Assembly (NCBI GenBank): GCA_944327425.1
Contig: CALVHJ010000046.1
Span: 1-9,775, forward strand
Direction of reading: 5' to 3'
Source: an uncultured Bacilli bacterium
GTDB lineage: Bacteria; Bacillota_I; Bacilli_A; RF39; UBA660
DNA length: 9,775 nt
Both the position numbers and the translations under genes were made by a program. The notes beneath the pieces are model-generated. The model searched no databases, had not been told where the DNA came from, and saw only the letters and a program-made list of their open reading frames with translations. Below, piece after piece: positions 6,771-9,775 of this stretch (position 1 is its first letter; the number at the start of each line of letters is the position of its first letter).

Positions 6771-8028
6771 GATTAAAGGAATTGATGAGGTTATTTATTT
6801 TACAACAGCTAAATGTGGTCTTCCTATTTATGTATGGAAAAATGAGTACGTAAAAAGCTTTTATTTGTCTTTGAATGTTAATTATGGTTCTATTCATACA
6901 GAATTTAGTATTGATGGTAAAAAGTATAAAGTACCTGATGGAATAGCCCATTTTATGGAACATATTAAATTTAATGTTGATAAAGATACAACTGCTAATG
7001 ACTTGTTTGATCCTTTAGGTAGTGATATTAATGCTTTTACTACTTTTAAGTATACTAGTTATTTAGTTTATGCAACTAGTAAATTAAAAGAAAATCTTAA
7101 TGCTTTACTTGATTATGTTTTTAATCCTTATTTTACTAAAGATATGATAAAAAAGGAAAAAGGAATTATTGCATCAGAAATTAATATGGGTAAAGATCAG
7201 CCTTATAATAGATTATATTTTGCTTTTAATAAAGCGATGTATCATAAAGAAAAGTATAAATATTTAATTACGGGAGAAGTAGAGGATATTAAGAAAATAG
7301 AATTAGAGGATATTGAGCTTATTTATGATGCATTTTATCATCCTAAGAATATGTTTTTAATCGTAACTGGTAATGTTAATCCTTATGAGATAGAGCAAAT
7401 GGTTAATGATAATTTGGAACAAAAGGAATTTGGTAAATATTTAGAACCTAAAATAATAAATCCGAAAGAGCCTAAATATGTGGTCGAAAAAAAAATAGAA
7501 ATACCTTTTAATGTAGAAGTGGAAAAAGCTAAGGTTGGGCTTAAGATAGCTAAGAAAAAATTAAAAGATTTTGATGATGTTAAGTTAAATATTATGCTTA
7601 ATTTAATTCTTTCTAATAATTTTGGCGATTCTTCTGATTTAAAAGATGAGTTATTGCAAAATAGTATTATTACTTATTTAAGTGCTAGTAGATTTGTTTT
7701 AAGTGATTATATTGTTATTGATGTAACACTTGAAAGTAAAATACTAGATGAAGCAATTAAAAGAGTAATAGATGCTTTAAATAATTTAAAAATGGATGAG
7801 GCTGATTTAAAAAGAAAAGTTAATTCGTCTATTGCCACCTTAGTACTTAATTATGAGGATGTAGAAAGTGTTAATAATATGATTCAAAGTTATCTAGTTT
7901 ATTATAAAAAATTAATACCTAATTTAAAAGAGATATATGAAAGTATAACTTTGGAGGAAATAAAAGAAGTAATTGATAGTATTGATACTAAAGAAATGGT
8001 TGTTGTCACGATGAAAAAACAGAAATAG
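6757..8028 (+). CDS. ymfH: M16 family zinc metallopeptidase (YmfH type)
   Basis: A 423-residue peptidase of the M16 family. I start it at ATG 6757, seven bases after AAGGTGAGG (6743-6750), inside the end of the upstream gene; a GTG at 6745 falls within that binding site. The inverted zinc motif HXXEH is present as PDGIAHFMEH (His65, Glu68, His69) and the third metal ligand is Glu141 in EKGIIASEINM, 72 residues on, the family's usual spacing. HPKNMFLIVTGNVNP marks the end of the first half. The second half lacks an obvious LREKRGLAY motif, which its partner supplies. Length and order match YmfH of Bacillus (about 428). Cytoplasmic, as there is no signal peptide. The substrate is unknown. A terminator overlaps its stop codon. 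Confidence 0.9.
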   Translation: MEQIKIKGIDEVIYFTTAKCGLPIYVWKNEYVKSFYLSLNVNYGSIHTEFSIDGKKYKVPDGIAHFMEHIKFNVDKDTTANDLFDPLGSDINAFTTFKYTSYLVYATSKLKENLNALLDYVFNPYFTKDMIKKEKGIIASEINMGKDQPYNRLYFAFNKAMYHKEKYKYLITGEVEDIKKIELEDIELIYDAFYHPKNMFLIVTGNVNPYEIEQMVNDNLEQKEFGKYLEPKIINPKEPKYVVEKKIEIPFNVEVEKAKVGLKIAKKKLKDFDDVKLNIMLNLILSNNFGDSSDLKDELLQNSIITYLSASRFVLSDYIVIDVTLESKILDEAIKRVIDALNNLKMDEADLKRKVNSSIATLVLNYEDVESVNNMIQSYLVYYKKLIPNLKEIYESITLEEIKEVIDSIDTKEMVVVTMKKQK

Positions 8029-8052
8029 TCACTTGTTAATAGTGGCTTTTTG
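8027..8052 (+). terminator. Terminator of the M16 operon
   Basis: AGTCACT (8027-8033) pairs with AGTGGCT (8041-8047), seven pairs with one G-U, around a 7-base loop and followed by TTTTTG. It overlaps the TAG of the peptidase gene. Confidence 0.8.
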
Positions 8053-8065
8053 TATTAGTTTTTAG

Positions 8066-8071
8066 TATAAT
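8066..8071 (+). promoter_or_regulatory. Candidate -10 for the LiaF-like operon
   Basis: A perfect TATAAT without a convincing -35 at 16-18 bases. Transcription from here would begin about 13 bases before the 28-bp palindrome. An orphan AGAGGAGG (8075-8082) follows, with only a 6-codon frame (8107-8127) after it. Confidence 0.4.
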
Positions 8072-8090
8072 GATAGAGGAGGTTGTAAAA

Positions 8091-8118
8091 TTTATTATAC
8101 ATCTAGATGTATAATAAA
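8091..8118. promoter_or_regulatory. 28-bp perfect palindrome, probable operator
   Basis: TTTATTATACATCT is followed directly by its exact reverse complement, centred on CTAG. It lies between the terminator of the M16 operon and the LiaF-like gene. A perfect dyad of this length suggests a homodimeric repressor site, with ATACAT-CTAG-ATGTAT as the core; TATAAT at 8110-8115 in its right arm could be a -10. No regulator gene is in the window. As RNA it would fold into a long A/U hairpin without a U-tail. Confidence 0.65.
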
Positions 8119-8138
8119 AAATATTAAATAGAAAGGAT

Positions 8139-8169
8139 TAATCAATATATAAAAATTTATAGTTGATTA
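8139..8169 (+). other. Hairpin between ribosome binding site and start codon
   Basis: TAATCAATATA (8139-8149) pairs with TATA-g-TTGATTA (8158-8169), 11 pairs with one bulged G, around an 8-base A/T loop. AAAGGA (8132-8137) sits just before it and the ATG (8182) 12 bases after it, so folding would bring the binding site near the start. Confidence 0.45.
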
Positions 8170-8181
8170 TATAAGTAGTTT

Positions 8182-8826
8182 ATGAAAAAAAGTAATTTGT
8201 TTTGGGGTGTTATTCTTATTGTTATAGGTATTTTGTTTTTAGGAAGGAATATGGAATGGTGGGATTTTTCTATTTTCTTTCGAGGATGGTGGACTTTATT
8301 TTTGATAGTACCATCAATTATTGCTCTTATTAAAAGAGATAATGTTGGTACATCTTCTTTGATGCTTTTATTAGGTATACTTATGTTACTTGCTAGTAGG
8401 ATGATTATAGAGTGGAGTACAGTTTGGAAAGTATTTGTGCCTGCAATTATTATTGTTGTTGGTTTGTTTGTTATTTTTGGTAGTAGGAGAGTTAAAAAAG
8501 CGAAAGCTAATGCGAAAGAATATATAGCTATCTTTTCTGGTGTAGAGGAAATAATTAATGAAGTAACTAGTGATTTTAGTATTACATCGGTATTTGGAGG
8601 GGTAGAGTTAGATCTTCGCGATGTTAAATTAACAAATGATTTAGTTATAGATTGTTTTACTTTGTTTGGGGGGATTGATATTAAACTTCCTAAAAATGTA
8701 AAAGTGGAAGTTAATGGTCTTCCAATATTTGGCGGGGTAGAAAATAAATATCGTAATGATGATAAAGCTAAGATAACTGTTTATATAAATCATACAACTA
8801 TTTTTGGTGGTGTTGATTTATTATGA
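8182..8826 (+). CDS. LiaF-like membrane protein (DUF5668-type spans plus FGG-repeat domain)
   Basis: A 214-residue membrane protein related to LiaF/YvqF, which in other Firmicutes restrains the LiaRS cell-envelope stress system. The N-terminus KKSNLFWGVILIVIGILFL is typical of DUF5668; four spans lie near residues 7-21, 36-51, 56-72 and 84-100, followed by a basic SRRVKK stretch. The C-terminal half is a beta-solenoid-like domain with five repeats of F-(S/G)-G-(V/I) at 118, 138, 162, 183 and 208. ATG 8182 is the only sensible start, since an in-frame TAG is at 8176-8178, but the nearest good binding site (AAAGGA, 8132-8137) is 44 bases away across a hairpin. No LiaR/LiaS genes are in the window. 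It overlaps the next gene by 4 bases (ATGA), so the two are translationally coupled. Confidence 0.85.
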   Translation: MKKSNLFWGVILIVIGILFLGRNMEWWDFSIFFRGWWTLFLIVPSIIALIKRDNVGTSSLMLLLGILMLLASRMIIEWSTVWKVFVPAIIIVVGLFVIFGSRRVKKAKANAKEYIAIFSGVEEIINEVTSDFSITSVFGGVELDLRDVKLTNDLVIDCFTLFGGIDIKLPKNVKVEVNGLPIFGGVENKYRNDDKAKITVYINHTTIFGGVDLL

Positions 8827-9164
8827 GTTTTGATATTAAAAAAGTTAAATTGGTAATAATGATTCCAAGTGATTATTTAGAGGAAGTAAGAAAAAAAGTT
8901 TTAGATAATGGAGCTGGAGTTATTGGTAATTATACTCATTGTTCTACTTCTTTTCTTGGAGTTGGTACTTTTAAACCAAATAAGGAAGCAAATCCTTTTA
9001 TTGGTGACAAAGATAAATTAGAATATGTTAAGGAAGAAAGATTAGAAGTTATGGTTGATATAATTGATGTTAAAAGAATATTACATCTAATTAGAGATAT
9101 ACATCCATATGAAGAACCAGGAATAGATATTATTCCTTTGCTTGATGAAAAAGATTTTAAATGA
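8823..9164 (+). CDS. Stand-alone YqfO/NIF3 insertion-type CutA/PII-like domain protein
   Basis: A 113-residue cytoplasmic protein matching the CutA/PII-like domain that is inserted into YqfO-type NIF3 proteins and also occurs alone (COG3323-like). Diagnostic motifs are KLVIMIPSDYLEEVRK (8-24), GAGVIGNYTHCSTSF (30-44), GVGTFKP..EANPFIG (46-61), EERLEVMVD (71-79) and HPYEEPGIDIIPL (94-106). Length fits the stand-alone form, and the flanking NIF3 halves are absent. Function is not established; the fold suggests a trimer that binds a small ligand or metal. The start ATG 8823 overlaps the stop of the LiaF-like gene (ATGA), and only a weak GGTGGTG precedes it, so translation probably depends on the upstream gene. 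A strong terminator follows its TGA directly. Confidence 0.85.
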   Translation: MSFDIKKVKLVIMIPSDYLEEVRKKVLDNGAGVIGNYTHCSTSFLGVGTFKPNKEANPFIGDKDKLEYVKEERLEVMVDIIDVKRILHLIRDIHPYEEPGIDIIPLLDEKDFK

Positions 9165-9192
9165 AAAAAGCTATCAGTTGCGATAGCTTTTT
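9165..9192. terminator. Bidirectional terminator between convergent genes
   Basis: AAAAAGCTATC (9165-9175) pairs perfectly with GATAGCTTTTT (9182-9192), 11 pairs around AGTTGC. A-run and T-run flank it on both strands, so it ends both the LiaF-like operon and rpsD. It touches both stop codons. Confidence 0.92.
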
Positions 9193-9775
9193 ATCGATTG
9201 TAAAATTCAACAATAAGTGATTCGTTAATTTCGCTGTTAAGTTCACTTCTTTCAGGATATCTTACGTATGTTCCTGTCATTTTGTTGTTATCAAATTCAA
9301 CAAATGCAGGACGAGTAACTTTAGCTTCTAAACTTTCTTTAATAGCAGGATGATCCATTGAAGTTTCTTTAACTGCTATAATATCACCTGGCTTACAAGA
9401 GTATGATGGGATATCAACTTTAACGCCGTTAACTGTGATATGTCCATGATTTACTACTTGTCTTGCAGCACGACGAGTTGTAGCTAAGCCCATACGATAA
9501 ATGATATTATCAAGTCTTGATTCAAGAAGTTTTAACATATTTTCGCCAGTAACACCTTTCATTTTAGAAGCACGTTCAAATAATTTATGGAACCCTTTTT
9601 CATTTAGGCCATACATTGTTCTTACTTTTTGTTTTTCTTGTAATTGAACGCCGTATTCACTTAATTTCTTTCTACGGTCATTTCCGTGAGCTCCTGGTGC
9701 ATATGGACGACGAGCTAAATCTTTACCATTTTCTAAAGTAGAAAAGTTTAATCTTCTTGATTTTTTATAAGCTGG
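9191..9775 (-). CDS. rpsD: Ribosomal protein S4, partial at N-terminus
   Basis: Small-subunit ribosomal protein that binds 16S rRNA early in 30S assembly. The minus-strand frame is open from the window edge (9775) to TAA 9191-9193, 194 residues. It begins PAYKKSRRLNFS, matching about residue 7 of Bacillus S4, so only some six N-terminal residues are missing; an internal ATG at 9616 is not the start. Visible landmarks are RRPYAPGAHG, RRKKLSEYGVQLQEKQKVRTMYG, the S4 RNA-binding domain (SRLDNIIYRMGLATTRRAARQ, VNHGHITVNG, DIPSYSCKPGD) and the C-terminal RYPERSELNSEINESLIVEFYNR. There is no neighbouring alpha-operon ribosomal gene downstream, as is usual for the separate rpsD of Firmicutes. Any S4 leader regulation would lie outside the window. 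Confidence 0.98.
   Translation of the reverse strand, partial: PAYKKSRRLNFSTLENGKDLARRPYAPGAHGNDRRKKLSEYGVQLQEKQKVRTMYGLNEKGFHKLFERASKMKGVTGENMLKLLESRLDNIIYRMGLATTRRAARQVVNHGHITVNGVKVDIPSYSCKPGDIIAVKETSMDHPAIKESLEAKVTRPAFVEFDNNKMTGTYVRYPERSELNSEINESLIVEFYNR

Noticed and set aside
6715..6963. Minus-strand open frame across the M16 gene junction
   Set aside because: Antisense to two overlapping conserved genes; no supporting signals.
8820..8830. Use of TGA as tryptophan (Mollicutes code)
   Set aside because: TGA at 8824-8826 and 9162-9164 end genes at an ATGA overlap and at a terminator, and Trp residues in the intact genes use TGG.
1..9775. CRISPR array, tRNA, rRNA or insertion sequence
   Set aside because: I saw no regularly spaced repeats, cloverleaf sequences, rRNA segments or transposase motifs on either strand.

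Overview
This is an AT-rich stretch of chromosome from a low-GC Gram-positive bacterium (Bacillota, class Bacilli in the broad sense). An uncultured gut or Mollicutes-adjacent lineage is my guess from base composition and gene style; I did not compute GC. The Gram-positive signs are a class B-like sortase with a divergent cell-wall-anchored protein, a Bacillus-type lexA with a small divergent gene, a YmfF/YmfH M16 peptidase pair, a LiaF-like membrane protein, and strong AGGAGG-type ribosome binding sites with extended -10 promoters. The genetic code looks standard: Trp is TGG, and TGA ends two genes (8824-8826 in an ATGA overlap, 9162-9164 at a terminator).

Layout. 1-511 holds no intact gene and looks like decayed coding sequence. 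512-1427 is a YhcG/DUF1016 PDDEXK nuclease broken by one extra G near 653-655. A divergent sortase (1430-2266, minus) and surface protein (2445-3923, plus) follow, each with its own promoter in the 178-base gap. The surface protein ends in a VPQTFD sorting signal and a bidirectional hairpin terminator. 3962-4425 (minus) is a multi-pass membrane protein reading frame broken at homopolymer runs. lexA (4506-5135, minus) is intact and divergent from a 48-codon single-span membrane protein gene (5274-5420, plus). The promoters of both carry a related LexA-box-like motif, so the small protein is very probably an SOS product and may be a cell-division inhibitor in the position YneA holds in Bacillus.

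5493-8028 is a two-gene operon of M16 peptidase-like proteins. The first lacks HXXEH but keeps the C-terminal R/Y motif; the second has HXXEH. After a terminator comes a 28-bp perfect palindrome, an A/T-rich hairpin just before the start codon, and a translationally coupled pair: a LiaF-like four-span membrane protein with five F-G/S-G-V/I repeats (8182-8826), and a stand-alone CutA/PII-like domain of the kind inserted in YqfO/NIF3 (8823-9164). A bidirectional terminator separates these from rpsD (ribosomal protein S4, minus), which is cut off at its N-terminus by the window edge.

The strongest candidates for something undescribed are the SOS-controlled 48-residue membrane protein, the sortase/VPQTFD cassette whose sortase has Lys where the catalytic Arg is expected, and the palindrome-plus-hairpin leader of the LiaF-like operon.
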